Source: Rhizobium johnstonii 3841
Lineage (GTDB): Bacteria; Pseudomonadota; Alphaproteobacteria; Rhizobiales; Rhizobiaceae
Assembly (NCBI RefSeq): GCF_000009265.1
Contig: NC_008380.1
Location: 4,733,501-4,797,500 of the forward strand
Direction of reading: 5' to 3'
DNA length: 64,000 nt
The notes beneath the pieces were generated by a model. That model was given only the letters and a program-made list of their open reading frames with translations. It was not told the DNA's origin and made no database searches. The first letter of the stretch is position 1. Every line of letters starts with the position of its first letter. Positions 43,816 to 53,171 of this stretch are shown here, piece after piece. A program made the position numbers and the translations under genes.

Positions 43816-44745
43816 ATGCAAACAAAACCTTTCCGGATCGGCACGCGGGGCAGCCCGCTGGCGCTTGCCCAGGCGCATGAGGCCCGCGACAGGCTGATGG
43901 CGGCGCATCATCTGCCCGAGGACATGTTCGAGATCGTCGTGCTGACGACCAAGGGCGACCGCATCACTGACCGGTCGCTGGCCGAAATCGGCGGCAAGGG
44001 CCTTTTCACCGAGGAGCTCGAACAGAAGCTTACCGCCGGCGAGCTCGATTTCGCCGTGCATTCCGCCAAGGACATGGCGACGAAGCTGCCCGAGGGGCTT
44101 TATCTCTCCGCCTACCTGCCACGTGAAGATATCCGCGACGCCGTCATCGGCCGCACTGCGCGCAAACTGATCGACCTGCCGCATGGCGCCACCGTCGGTT
44201 CATCCTCGCTCCGCCGCCAGGCGCTGATCCGCCGCATGCGGCCGGATATCAACGTCGTCACCTTCCGCGGCCTGGTGGAAACGCGCCTGCGCAAGCTCGA
44301 AGAGGGCGAGGTGGATGCGACCCTGCTGGCGCTTGCCGGCCTGAAACGCCTCGGCAAGGTCGACGTACTGACCGATATCCTCGACCCAGACACCTTCCCG
44401 CCAGCCCCGGCGCAGGGCGCGATCTGCATCGAAAGCCGCATCGGCGATGCCAGGATCGACGATCTGCTGGCGCCGGTCAACGATATCATGACCTTCGACA
44501 CAGTCTCCTGCGAACGTGCCTTCCTGGCAGCACTCGACGGCTCCTGCCGCACGCCGATCGGCGGCTATGCCGTCTGCGAAGGCGACCTGATCCGGTTCTC
44601 CGGCCTCATCATCACCCCCGACGGACGCAGCCAGCATGCGGTGACGACCGACGGCCACCGCCGGGATGCGGCAGCACTCGGCACCCGCGCCGGCCAGGAC
44701 GTGCGCGCCAGGGCCGGCAGCGCCTTTTTCGACGACTGGCACTGA
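43816..44745 (+). CDS. hemC: Hydroxymethylbilane synthase (porphobilinogen deaminase)
   Basis: This 309-aa enzyme joins four porphobilinogens into hydroxymethylbilane. FRIGTRGSPLALAQA opens the protein, SSLRRQALIRRMRPD lies in the centre, and the cofactor Cys is in LDGSCRTPIGG (about residue 243). The next gene, hemD, follows after 7 bp, so the two consecutive heme steps are co-transcribed. Confidence 0.95.
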   Translation: MQTKPFRIGTRGSPLALAQAHEARDRLMAAHHLPEDMFEIVVLTTKGDRITDRSLAEIGGKGLFTEELEQKLTAGELDFAVHSAKDMATKLPEGLYLSAYLPREDIRDAVIGRTARKLIDLPHGATVGSSSLRRQALIRRMRPDINVVTFRGLVETRLRKLEEGEVDATLLALAGLKRLGKVDVLTDILDPDTFPPAPAQGAICIESRIGDARIDDLLAPVNDIMTFDTVSCERAFLAALDGSCRTPIGGYAVCEGDLIRFSGLIITPDGRSQHAVTTDGHRRDAAALGTRAGQDVRARAGSAFFDDWH

Positions 44746-44752
44746 AGCGGCC

Positions 44753-45460
44753 ATGCGCGTGCTCGTCACCCGCCCCGCGCATTCGGCGACTAGAACCGCA
44801 CAACGTCTGCGCGATATGGGCCACGAGCCGCTGCTGCTGCCGCTGCGTGAGCCGCTGCACGACAGCAATGCCGCCGCGGACGCGCTCGCCATCACCGGTG
44901 GCGCAATCGCGGTGACCAGCGCCGAAGCCATCAGGGTCCTCTCCGCGCTCGGCGAGAAACTTCACCCGCATCTTGCCCGTTCGCTTTTTGCGGTCGGCGA
45001 AACGACGGCCGAAGAAGCGCGCAGCCTTGGCTTCCGATCGGTCGCCTCATCCCAGGGCAACGGCCGCGATCTCGCCGATCTCCTCGCGGCGGAGAAACCG
45101 GGCACGCTGCTCTACCTCGCCGGCACCCCGCGCGCCGAGACTTTTGAAAGGCGATTGCGCGAACTCGGCATCCATTTTTCCGTCGCCGAATGCTACCGCA
45201 TGCAGCCGACCGTCCCCGATCCCGCCGAGATCGACGCGATCTTCGCTAACGGTTACCCGGACGCCATCCTCTTCTACTCCCGCCAGACGACTGAGGATTT
45301 TTTTCGTCTGCCGGAGCCGCGGTTGGCGCCACCGGAACACAGCACAGCCCGCCTTCTCTGCCTCAGCGAGGCGGTGGCGCAAGCCATCCCGACGGCTCTG
45401 AAAAAAAGCGTCGAGATTTCACCGATGGCGGATGAGAAAAGTCTTCTGTCGCTGCTTTGA
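44753..45460 (+). CDS. hemD: Uroporphyrinogen-III synthase
   Basis: This 235-aa protein begins MRVLVTRPAHSATRTAQRL and has the two-domain HemD pattern: TSAEAIRVL, FAVGETTAEEARSLGF, then FYSRQTTEDFF. The family is poorly conserved, but the position directly after hemC makes the call firm. It cyclises hydroxymethylbilane with inversion of ring D. Confidence 0.9.
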   Translation: MRVLVTRPAHSATRTAQRLRDMGHEPLLLPLREPLHDSNAAADALAITGGAIAVTSAEAIRVLSALGEKLHPHLARSLFAVGETTAEEARSLGFRSVASSQGNGRDLADLLAAEKPGTLLYLAGTPRAETFERRLRELGIHFSVAECYRMQPTVPDPAEIDAIFANGYPDAILFYSRQTTEDFFRLPEPRLAPPEHSTARLLCLSEAVAQAIPTALKKSVEISPMADEKSLLSLL

Positions 45461-45549
45461 ACGCTCTAACCGCCCAAATTTGATCTAACCTCTTCCCTTA
45501 ACTGGCATCACTGTCTAGTTTCGTTGCAATGCAGGATAAAGAGGACCTC

Positions 45550-46800
45550 ATGGTATCGGGAAACCCGCCACGCCATTCGAAGAGCGCCGACGAGCCGGTC
45601 ACGATCGACCTCGATGCACAGGAATTCGCCGCTGCGGCCGATACCGAAAAACCGGTGAACAATGAAACTGCCGACGCCGACAGCACCGCTGCCGCCGATG
45701 CCGGCCTGCCGCCCGAAACCGAGACCGCGTCGCATGCCGAATATGAAGAGAAGCCTGTGATGGATACGCCGGAGGAGGAACCGGCAGCTCCAGAACCTTC
45801 CTTCACCCCTCCTCCTGAACAGCCCGCGCCGAAGAGCGCCGGCACCTCCGGCCTGATTGCCGCCGGCATCTTCGGCGGCCTCGTGGCGCTGCTTGGCGCC
45901 GGCGCCATTCAGTATGCCGGTTACCTCCCTGGCTCCTCCACGCCGCAGACGACATCGCCGGAGACGGCCGATCTTGCCGGCGAGATCGACGGCCTGAAAC
46001 AGACCGTCGCCAATCTTGCCGCCAATCCGGCGAGCGCGGATGACGGCGAGCTTGCGAAACGCGTCGCTGCGCTGGAAACGGCTGCCAAGGCCCCCGCAGC
46101 CGGCGCGCCGGCCGATGCTGCTAACGTCGAGGCACTCAACCAGAAGATTGCGGAGCTGACCGGTCAGCTCGACCAGCTGCGCTCGACACTTGCCCAGTCA
46201 TCCGAGCAGCAGACGACGAACGGCGCCGATATCGCCAAGCGCCTCGAAGAGGCCGAAAAGAAGCTGAACGAGCCGCGCGAGGACGTCGCCGTTGCCCGGG
46301 CGATCGCGGCTGCCGCCCTCAAGGCGGCGATCGATCGCGGTGGCCCGTTCCTGGCCGAACTCGACACCTTCGCCGGCGTTGCCCCCGACGATCCAGCCGT
46401 CGCCGACCTCAAAGCCTTTGCCGAGACCGGCATTCCCTCACGCACAGAGCTGGTGCGCGAGGTTCCCGATGTCGCCACCGCGATCGTCGAAGCCGTCAAC
46501 CAGCCGGATCCGAACCAGAGCTGGTCGGACCGGCTGATGTCGAGCGCCAAATCGCTGGTGAGCGTTCGTCCCGTCGGCAATATCGAGGGTGAAAGCGTCG
46601 AAGCCATCGCCGCCCGCATGGAGGAGAAGGTGAAGAACGGCGACCTGCCCGGCGCTTCCGCCGAATGGAACAGCCTGCCCGCCCTCGGCAAACAAGCGTC
46701 CGCCGCCTTCAAGCAATCGCTCGAAGCGCGCATCCGCGTCGAGGAACTGGTTGGCGGGGCGCTGTCGAAAGCGGTTTCCGGCACCGGCAAGGAGGGATAA
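45550..46800 (+). CDS. Mic60/mitofilin-like inner-membrane protein
   Basis: This 416-aa protein has an acidic, Pro-rich cytoplasmic N-terminus, one transmembrane helix (about residues 100-122, GLIAAGIFGGLVALLG), a coiled-coil middle (about 150-250) and a mitofilin-type C-terminal domain. Alphaproteobacterial Mic60 homologues sit in just this position between hemCD and the HemY-like gene and help shape intracytoplasmic membranes (family knowledge). ATG 45550 is chosen because GAGGA lies just upstream; ATG 45529 has none. Confidence 0.85.
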   Translation: MVSGNPPRHSKSADEPVTIDLDAQEFAAAADTEKPVNNETADADSTAAADAGLPPETETASHAEYEEKPVMDTPEEEPAAPEPSFTPPPEQPAPKSAGTSGLIAAGIFGGLVALLGAGAIQYAGYLPGSSTPQTTSPETADLAGEIDGLKQTVANLAANPASADDGELAKRVAALETAAKAPAAGAPADAANVEALNQKIAELTGQLDQLRSTLAQSSEQQTTNGADIAKRLEEAEKKLNEPREDVAVARAIAAAALKAAIDRGGPFLAELDTFAGVAPDDPAVADLKAFAETGIPSRTELVREVPDVATAIVEAVNQPDPNQSWSDRLMSSAKSLVSVRPVGNIEGESVEAIAARMEEKVKNGDLPGASAEWNSLPALGKQASAAFKQSLEARIRVEELVGGALSKAVSGTGKEG

Positions 46801-46804
46801 GACC

Positions 46805-48433
46805 ATGCTGATCCGCCTTGTCGTCTTCGCCCTCTTCGTATTGCTTCTCGCCTATGGCTTCTCCTGGCTTGCCGATCGTCCCGGTGACCTCTCGCTGATC
46901 TGGGAGGGCCAGATCTACCAGACGAAGCTGATCGTCGCCGCCAGCGCGATCATCGCGCTGGTCGCCGCCGTGATGATCGCCTGGTGGTTCGTCCGGCTGG
47001 TCTGGACCTCGCCGCATTCGGTGACGCGTTATTTCCGCGCCCGCAAGCGGGACCGCGGTTATCAGGCGCTATCGACCGGCCTGATCGCCGCCGGCGCCGG
47101 CAATGCGCTGCTTGCCCGCAAGATGGCCGCCCGCTCGCGCGGCCTGATCCGCGCCGATCAGGAACCGCTGATCAACTTGCTCGAGGCCCAGGCCGCCCTG
47201 ATCGAAGGTCGTCATGATGAGGCCCGCGCCAAGTTCGAGGCCATGGCCAACGATCCCGAGACGCGCGAACTCGGTCTGCGCGGCCTCTATCTGGAAGCCC
47301 GCCGTCTCGGCGCCAACGAGGCCGCCCGCCAATATGCCGAAAAGGCTGCCGACAATGCGCCATATCTTCCCTGGGCCGCACAGGCGACGCTCGAATATCG
47401 CAGCCAGGCCGGCCGCTGGGATGATGCGATCCGCCTGCTCGAACAGCAAAAGGCCGCCCGCGTCGTCGAAAAGGCCGAAGCCAACCGTCTGCACGCCGTC
47501 CTCCTGACGGCGCGCGCAGGCGAGAAGCTGGAAAGCAACCCTACGGGTGCCCGCGACGACGCCCTGCAGGCGCTGAAGCTTGCCGCCGATTTCATTCCGG
47601 CGGCCCTCATCGCCGCAAAGGCGCTGTTTCGCGAAGGCGGCGTGCGCAAGGCCGCCTCGATCCTCGAACAGGCATGGAAATCGGCACCTCATCCTGAGAT
47701 CGGCCAAGCCTATGTCAGGGCCCGCAGCGGCGATTCGACGCTCGACCGGCTGAAGCGCGCAGAACGGCTGGAAGGGCAGCGCCCGAACAACGTCGAATCC
47801 CTTCTCGTCGTCGCCCAGGCAGCCCTCGACGCGCAGGAATTCGCCAAGGCTCGCGCCAAGGCGGAAGCGGCGGCCCACATGCAGCCGCGTGAAGCCGCCT
47901 ACCTGCTGCTGGCCGACATCGAAGAAGCCGAGACTGGCGACCAGGGCCGCGTGCGCCATTGGCTGGCCCAGGCGCTCAAGGCGCCGCGCGATCCGGCTTG
48001 GGTGGCAGACGGCTTCGTGTCGGACAAATGGCTGCCGGTATCGCCCGTGACCGGCCGTCTCGACGCCTTCGAATGGAAGGCGCCCTTCGGCCAGATCGAG
48101 GGTGCGCTCGAAGACGGTTCGGCGCCGGCCTCGATCGAAACGGCTTTGAAGACATTGCCTCCGCTGCGTGATGTCAGGCCGGAAAGTCCCGTCAACGACC
48201 ATCGCATCATTGAGCTGGAACGCGCCGCGACGATTGCCGAGGCTGTGCGCCCCACGCCGGCACCGGCACCAGCACCGACATCGGCAAAACCGAAACCCGT
48301 CGAACCGGCCGTGAGCGATAAAGCGCCGGCGCCAAGCGAGGCGAAGCCTTTCTTTGGCGGACTGCCGGATGATCCCGGCGTTCGCGATCCCAGGGTGGAA
48401 CCGGAACCCAAGACACGGCTCCGCCTTTTTTGA
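46805..48433 (+). CDS. HemY-like TPR inner-membrane protein
   Basis: This 542-aa protein has two N-terminal transmembrane helices (residues about 3-20 and 42-65) followed by the HemY_N region and a helical TPR-type domain (EAQAALIEGRHDEARAKFEAM and similar repeats). It ends in a Pro/Ala-rich tail. It is not the HemY oxidase of Gram-positives; it is the proteobacterial HemY-N protein of unclear function that accompanies hemCD. It starts 4 bp after the Mic60-like gene. Confidence 0.88.
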   Translation: MLIRLVVFALFVLLLAYGFSWLADRPGDLSLIWEGQIYQTKLIVAASAIIALVAAVMIAWWFVRLVWTSPHSVTRYFRARKRDRGYQALSTGLIAAGAGNALLARKMAARSRGLIRADQEPLINLLEAQAALIEGRHDEARAKFEAMANDPETRELGLRGLYLEARRLGANEAARQYAEKAADNAPYLPWAAQATLEYRSQAGRWDDAIRLLEQQKAARVVEKAEANRLHAVLLTARAGEKLESNPTGARDDALQALKLAADFIPAALIAAKALFREGGVRKAASILEQAWKSAPHPEIGQAYVRARSGDSTLDRLKRAERLEGQRPNNVESLLVVAQAALDAQEFAKARAKAEAAAHMQPREAAYLLLADIEEAETGDQGRVRHWLAQALKAPRDPAWVADGFVSDKWLPVSPVTGRLDAFEWKAPFGQIEGALEDGSAPASIETALKTLPPLRDVRPESPVNDHRIIELERAATIAEAVRPTPAPAPAPTSAKPKPVEPAVSDKAPAPSEAKPFFGGLPDDPGVRDPRVEPEPKTRLRLF

Positions 48434-48450
48434 AATGGAACGAAAACCGC

Positions 48451-48936
48451 ATGTTCGAACGCTTTCAGGCATTCTTTCAGAAGCTCACCGCCGACAACCA
48501 GAAGAAAGGTTTTGCCCCTGATGATCCGCGCATCACAGTGGCAGCGCTCTGCATGCAGGTCATGGAAGCCGACGGTCAGATCAAAGCCAGCGAGAAGAAA
48601 CGGCTGCGCAAGCTCCTGAAGGAGCAGTATGCGCTCGACGGCAAACAGCTCGATGCCCTGATGGCCGCCGGCCTCGAGGCCGAAAGCTCCGCCGTCGACT
48701 ATTATCGCTTCACCGCCGACCTGAAGCGCCATCTCAATACCGAGCAACGCCTCGAGCTGATCGGCATCCTCTGGGACATCGTCTATGCCGATGGCGAACG
48801 CAGCGAGATGGAAGACCATGTGATCTGGCGTATCGCCGATCTGCTCGGCGTCTCCTCGCGCGAGCGCATCCAGAAGCGGCAGGAGGCCGCCGCCAGGGTG
48901 ACAGATGTCCAGGTTGCGCAAGATGATGCCGACTGA
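48451..48936 (+). CDS. TerB-family protein
   Basis: This 161-aa all-helical protein matches the TerB/DjlA-type domain: ITVAALCMQVMEADGQIKAS followed by LWDIVYADGERSEMEDHVIW, giving the two Asp-rich helix ends typical of the family. ATG 48451 is preferred over an in-frame TTG at 48430. No other tellurite genes are nearby; here it is part of the heme/HemY operon. Confidence 0.85.
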   Translation: MFERFQAFFQKLTADNQKKGFAPDDPRITVAALCMQVMEADGQIKASEKKRLRKLLKEQYALDGKQLDALMAAGLEAESSAVDYYRFTADLKRHLNTEQRLELIGILWDIVYADGERSEMEDHVIWRIADLLGVSSRERIQKRQEAAARVTDVQVAQDDAD

Positions 48937-49678
48937 GCAAGACCCGAACCGCGACGGGCGCCCGATCCTCATCGTCCTGCATCAGGAGCAGTCGAGCCCC
49001 GGCCGCGTCGGCCAGTTGCTCGTCGAAAAGGGCTACCGCCTCGATATCCGTCGCCCGGTTCTCGGCCAGCCGCTTCCGATAACACTTGAAGACCATGCCG
49101 GCGCCGTCGTCTTCGGCGGGCCGATGAGCGCCAATGATCCCGATGACTTCGTCAAGAAGGAGATCGACTGGATCGATGTTCCGCTCCGGGAAAAGCGCCC
49201 CTACCTCGGCATCTGCCTCGGCGCGCAGATGCTGGTGCGTCATCTCGGCGGCAAGGTGCAGTCGAATGCCGACGGCTCGACGGAGATCGGCTGGTATCCG
49301 CTGCACCCGACCGAGAAGGGCCGCCTGCTGATGCACTGGCCGAGGATGGTCTATCATTTCCACCGCGAGGGCTTCGAACTGCCGCGCGGCGCCGACCTCT
49401 TGGCCGAAGGCGATGCCTATCCGAACCAGGCCTTCCGCTACGACGGCAACGCCTGGGGGCTGCAGTTCCATGCCGAACTGACCCGGGCGATGATGCATCG
49501 CTGGGTCGTGCATGGCGCCCATCGCTTCATCCTGCCGAACGCCCAGCAGGGCCGCGAACATCTTGAAGGCCGCATGCTGTTCGACGCGCCGCTGAGAGCC
49601 TGGCTGACCGAATTCCTCGACATCGTCTTCGAGGGAAAGGCGGCGAAGGCGACGTCCTCCATCGCTCTTCGCGCATAA
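48923..49678 (+). CDS. Class I glutamine amidotransferase-like protein
   Basis: This protein of about 251 aa has the GATase triad: Cys in YLGICLGAQML and His-Glu in WGLQFHAEL. It is a stand-alone GMP-synthase-like amidotransferase without a synthetase domain, so the nitrogen acceptor is unknown; gamma-glutamyl hydrolase-type activity is also possible. ATG 48923 overlaps the TerB stop by 14 bp; ATG 48905 and 48926 are alternatives. Confidence 0.87.
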   Translation: MMPTEQDPNRDGRPILIVLHQEQSSPGRVGQLLVEKGYRLDIRRPVLGQPLPITLEDHAGAVVFGGPMSANDPDDFVKKEIDWIDVPLREKRPYLGICLGAQMLVRHLGGKVQSNADGSTEIGWYPLHPTEKGRLLMHWPRMVYHFHREGFELPRGADLLAEGDAYPNQAFRYDGNAWGLQFHAELTRAMMHRWVVHGAHRFILPNAQQGREHLEGRMLFDAPLRAWLTEFLDIVFEGKAAKATSSIALRA

Positions 49679-49704
49679 CCCCGAAATCGATTCCGATTTC
49701 GCCA

Positions 49705-50940
49705 CTATGTGCTGGGCGCGTCGAGCGTATCGATCCGGCGCAGTTTGGGGAAACTCGACGCCCAGATCGCCGCCACGACAAGCGTCCCGACCCCGCCGAT
49801 GACGACCGCCGGCACCGCGCCGAAGATCGCCGCCATCGTGCCCGCCCTGAATTCCCCGAGCTCGTTCGAAGCGCCGACGAAGACCATGTTGACCGCATTG
49901 ACGCGGCCGCGCAGCTGATCCGGCGTCCAGAGCGCAATCAGGCTCTCGCGCACATAGACCGACACCATGTCGGCCGCCCCCATCAGCGCCAGCGCCGCGA
50001 TCGAGACCTCGGTGTTGGTCGAGATGCCGAAGATGATCGTTCCGACGCCGAACAGGGCGACGCCGATGAACATGTAGATGCCGGCACGATGCTTGAGCGG
50101 ATAGGCGACAAGGAAAATCGCCATGACGATGGCGCCAAGTCCCGGTGCGGCGCGCAGCAGACCGAGGCCCCAGGGACCAAGGGTGAGGATATCGCGCGCA
50201 AAAATCGGCATCAGCGCCGTGGCCCCGCCGAGCAGCACGGCGAAGAGATCGAGCGAGATCGCCCCGAGCACCACCTTTTCGGCGCGGATGAAACTGAAGC
50301 CGCCGAGGATCATCGCCCAGCTCTTGGTCTCGCCGGTCGTCTTCTGCACCGGTTTCGGGATCATGTAGAGAAGGGCCGCACCGAGCACGGAAAATATCAC
50401 CGCCACCGTATAGGCAGTCGGCGCACTGACACCGTAGAGCAGGCCACCGAGCACCGGGCCGGTGATTGCCGCGAGCTGCCAGGACGACGAATTCCAGGCG
50501 ATCGCATTGGAGAGCGCCTCCTCCGGCACGAGATTGGGCGCCAACGACTGCACTGCCGGCGACATGAAGGCGCGCTCGATGCCGAAGATCAAAAGCACCG
50601 CGAAGACAGGCAGCGGCGTAAAGCTTCCCATCAAAGTCATGACAAGCAGTGCCAGCGTGCAGAGCGCGCTCACCAGCGAGCAGAGGGCGGCGATCGCCCG
50701 GCGATTGTATCGGTCGGCCACCGAACCAGTGACGAGGATGAGCAGCAGCGACGGCAGGAACTGTACGAGACCGATCAAGCCGAGATAGATCGCGCTGCCC
50801 GTCTGGTCGTACATCTGCCAGCCGACCGCGACGCTGACGATCTGCTGCGAGAAGGAAAGCAGGAAGCGCGCGAAGAAGAATCGCGTGTAGGACGAATGCC
50901 GGAACGCGGCAAAACGGTCTCCGGTGGGCGAAAACGACAT
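49705..50940 (-). CDS. MFS transporter, EntS-like exporter
   Basis: This 411-aa inner-membrane protein has about 12 helices. The MFS loop 2-3 motif is GSVADRYNRRAIAA, and loop 8-9 has DQLRGRVNAVNMVF. Its overall pattern (FRHSSYTRFFFARFLLSFSQQI at the start) resembles EntS/enterobactin-exporter-type MFS proteins. The substrate is unknown. ATG 50940 is used; the frame extends to 50979. It is convergent with the amidotransferase. Confidence 0.87.
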   Translation of the reverse strand: MSFSPTGDRFAAFRHSSYTRFFFARFLLSFSQQIVSVAVGWQMYDQTGSAIYLGLIGLVQFLPSLLLILVTGSVADRYNRRAIAALCSLVSALCTLALLVMTLMGSFTPLPVFAVLLIFGIERAFMSPAVQSLAPNLVPEEALSNAIAWNSSSWQLAAITGPVLGGLLYGVSAPTAYTVAVIFSVLGAALLYMIPKPVQKTTGETKSWAMILGGFSFIRAEKVVLGAISLDLFAVLLGGATALMPIFARDILTLGPWGLGLLRAAPGLGAIVMAIFLVAYPLKHRAGIYMFIGVALFGVGTIIFGISTNTEVSIAALALMGAADMVSVYVRESLIALWTPDQLRGRVNAVNMVFVGASNELGEFRAGTMAAIFGAVPAVVIGGVGTLVVAAIWASSFPKLRRIDTLDAPST

Positions 50941-51079
50941 GGATGTTTTCCGAGGAGACGGGCGCCGGAAGAGCTGCAAAGCCGCCCGTTAAACATGATT
51001 CACCGTGCGTTTTCACACGGCACTTGCCCGTTTAGTCGCCAATGTCTACATGTCTGTCAACAACGAATTGGAGACGATG

Positions 51080-51370
51080 ATGTTTGCGCTGTTTCAAACC
51101 ATTGATTTGGCTTTGAATATTTACACCTGGATCCTGATTGCCAGTGCCATTTTTTCCTGGCTCTATGCCTTCAATGTTATCAATTCCAGCAATCAGTTCG
51201 TCAATTCGGTCGGCACATTCCTCTATAATGTCACCGAACCGGTGCTGAAGCCGATCCGCAGCCGGCTGCCGAACCTTGGCGGCATCGACATTTCGCCGAT
51301 CATCCTGCTGCTGATCATCTTCTTCCTGCGCACCTTGCTTTGGACGACAGTGTACCCGCTGGTCGCTTGA
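51080..51370 (+). CDS. YggT-family membrane protein
   Basis: This 96-aa protein has two hydrophobic segments; the first contains IYTWILIASAIFSWL and the second PIILLLIIFFLRTLLW, separated by FLYNVTEPVLKPIR, as in YggT proteins. GGAG lies six bases before ATG 51080 (ATG 51077 is adjacent). The role is unclear; the family is linked to cell-envelope or osmotic functions. It is coupled to the DUF167 gene. Confidence 0.9.
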   Translation: MFALFQTIDLALNIYTWILIASAIFSWLYAFNVINSSNQFVNSVGTFLYNVTEPVLKPIRSRLPNLGGIDISPIILLLIIFFLRTLLWTTVYPLVA

Positions 51371-51678
51371 GCAGTCCCTGGAGCCTTTTCGATGACCATC
51401 TGCGCCTCGCTGTCCGGCTGACGCCGAATGGCGGGCGTGATGCTCTCGACGGTATTGAGGCCGACGGCGAGGGCGAAGCTTTCCTGAAGGCACGCGTCAC
51501 TGCCGTGCCCGAGAAAGGCAAGGCCAACAAGGCGCTCATGCTTTTGATCGCAAAATCCCTGCGCATTCCCAAATCCAGCGTCAGCCTCGTCTCGGGCGAG
51601 ACCGCACGCAAAAAAATCCTCCGGATCGACGGCGATCCGGAGGATTTGGTAAAAAAGCTCGAGATATTTTTAGGCTGA
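51367..51678 (+). CDS. DUF167 / UPF0235 family protein
   Basis: This 103-aa protein starts at TTG 51367, overlapping the YggT stop (GCTTGA). It contains LRLAVRLTPNGGRDALDGI and AVPEKGKANKALMLLIAKSL, the conserved family core. YggT and DUF167 (YggU) are adjacent in many proteobacteria. The function is unknown. Confidence 0.9.
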   Translation: MSSPWSLFDDHLRLAVRLTPNGGRDALDGIEADGEGEAFLKARVTAVPEKGKANKALMLLIAKSLRIPKSSVSLVSGETARKKILRIDGDPEDLVKKLEIFLG

Positions 51679-51691
51679 GCGATCAGCCTTT
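51672..51691 (+). terminator. Short terminator between DUF167 and ppa
   Basis: AGGCTGA (51672-51678) and TCAGCCT (51683-51689) form a 7-bp hairpin with a GCGA tetraloop, followed by TTTCTT on the plus strand. It overlaps the stop codons of both convergent genes. Confidence 0.55.
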
Positions 51692-52216
51692 CTTCTTGGC
51701 GCGCTCGACGGCTTCGAGGATGAGTTCGCCGGCTTCCTTGGAGTCGCCCCAGCCGAAGATCTTCACCCACTTGCCGGGTTCCAGATCCTTGTAGTGCTCG
51801 AAGAAATGCTCGATCTGCTTCAGCGTGATCTCGGGAAGATCGGTGTAGTCCTTCACCTTCTCATAGCGCAGCGTCAGCTTCGGCGACGGCACGGCGATGA
51901 TCTTCTCGTCCTTGCCGGAATTGTCTTCCATCTTCAGGACGCCGATCGGGCGCACATTGATGACGCAGCCGGGAACCAGCGGGCGGGTGCTGGCGATCAG
52001 GACGTCGATCGGGTCGCCGTCTTCCGACAGAGTGTGCGGCACGAAACCATAATTGCCCGGATAGGTCATCGGCGTATAGAGGAAACGGTCGACCACCAGC
52101 GTGCCGGCTTCCTTGTCCATCTCATACTTGATGGGATGACCGCCGACCGGAACCTCGACGATAACGTTGACGTCCTCAGGTGGATTATTACCGATTGAAA
52201 TGGCGTCGATGCGCAT
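51683..52216 (-). CDS. ppa: Inorganic pyrophosphatase
   Basis: This 177-aa soluble family I pyrophosphatase hydrolyses diphosphate from biosynthetic reactions. The metal-site signature is EDGDPIDVLI, with YPGNYGFVPHTL before it and KDYTDLPEITLKQIEHFF after. GGGAG precedes ATG 52216. Confidence 0.95.
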   Translation of the reverse strand: MRIDAISIGNNPPEDVNVIVEVPVGGHPIKYEMDKEAGTLVVDRFLYTPMTYPGNYGFVPHTLSEDGDPIDVLIASTRPLVPGCVINVRPIGVLKMEDNSGKDEKIIAVPSPKLTLRYEKVKDYTDLPEITLKQIEHFFEHYKDLEPGKWVKIFGWGDSKEAGELILEAVERAKKKG

Positions 52217-52417
52217 AAGAAACTCCCGCGAGGTTGAATGTGCTGGCAGCCAGATAATCAGTTTCATGTGGCAACGCAACATCGCACAGCGCCAATGCTT
52301 GACTGCACCGGGCCACATTCACATCAAAAGTTTCTAAGAGGAGATAGGCGAACGCAGACTCCAGCGCCGCACGTCTTTTCAGACGCCAAAGGACGCTGTG
52401 GCACTTCGAACGACCGT

Positions 52418-52924
52418 TCAGCTCCAGATGAAGCCGATCTTCTTCAACTGCCTGTGATCGAAACTTTCCATGCCTTCGCAGAAATCGACGCCGCCATGAT
52501 TGCGGTAGAAGTGGCTGGCGGTCTCGTTATCCTCGAGGCACCAGACGACCAGCCCGTTGCAGCCGAGCGACTTCAAGAGACGGCGCGCTTCGCCGAACAG
52601 CATCCTGCCAAGGCCGATGCCCTGATACTCAGGCCGAAGATAAAGCTCGTAAATCTCGCCTTCCTGCGGCAGCGCGCGGGCGCGGTTGAGGCCGAGTGTC
52701 GCATAGCCGGCGACTGTCCCGGCAACATCGAGAACCAGCAGCGTCGCCGGTCCGCGCGTTGCTTTGCGCCACCAGCTTTCGCCGCGCCGCTCGATCATCT
52801 GCGTCAGTGCGCGATGCGGAATGATGCCCGCATAGGTGTGTTGCCAGGCAAGCCTGTGTGTTTCCGATATGGCTCGGGCATCTTGCGGCTCGGCCCGCCG
52901 GACATCGATCGACAACGTCTTCAT
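52418..52924 (-). CDS. GNAT-family N-acetyltransferase
   Basis: This 168-aa protein has the GNAT fold: LRPEYQGIGLGRMLF is the acetyl-CoA loop, and EIYELYLRPEY and NETASHFYRNHG are the flanking motifs. The substrate is unknown. ATG 52924 begins MKTLSIDVRRAEPQDARAI, a typical GNAT opening. It stands alone between ppa and the typA terminator. Confidence 0.85.
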   Translation of the reverse strand: MKTLSIDVRRAEPQDARAISETHRLAWQHTYAGIIPHRALTQMIERRGESWWRKATRGPATLLVLDVAGTVAGYATLGLNRARALPQEGEIYELYLRPEYQGIGLGRMLFGEARRLLKSLGCNGLVVWCLEDNETASHFYRNHGGVDFCEGMESFDHRQLKKIGFIWS

Positions 52925-53071
52925 AACGTTTACTCTGGTCCCGCCGAGGGCAACTAACCATATGCACAGAGGCATTGTGATCGATTGCCCACAGACTTGA
53001 TATGTGGACGACGATCAAAAGTTAACGCTTTTTTAACGATTGTCACAAGACGGAATCGACGCGGCGCACAA

Positions 53072-53102
53072 TAAAAAACCCCGGCGCGAAGGCCGGGGTT
53101 TT
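53072..53102 (-). terminator. Intrinsic terminator of typA
   Basis: AAAACCCCGGC (53075-53085) and GCCGGGGTTTT (53092-53102) form an 11-bp hairpin with a 6-base loop. Read leftward it ends in a run of six T, giving a classical Rho-independent terminator 70 bp after the typA stop. Confidence 0.85.
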
Positions 53103-53171
53103 GAAGGATTTCTCTCCAGCGCCGCGCCTCTTTTCGAGAGACCCATGACGCTGCAGCAGTTTGAATGGCGC

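Noticed and set aside
49682..49701. Hairpin CGAAATCG-ATTC-CGATTTCG between convergent genes as a terminator
   Set aside because: The arms pair perfectly, but there is no U tract on either strand and the stem is AT-rich, so it is not listed as a terminator.
48734..51016. A 760-codon leftward open frame across the amidotransferase and MFS genes
   Set aside because: It crosses two well-identified genes in another frame and its product is Arg/Gly-rich without any domain.
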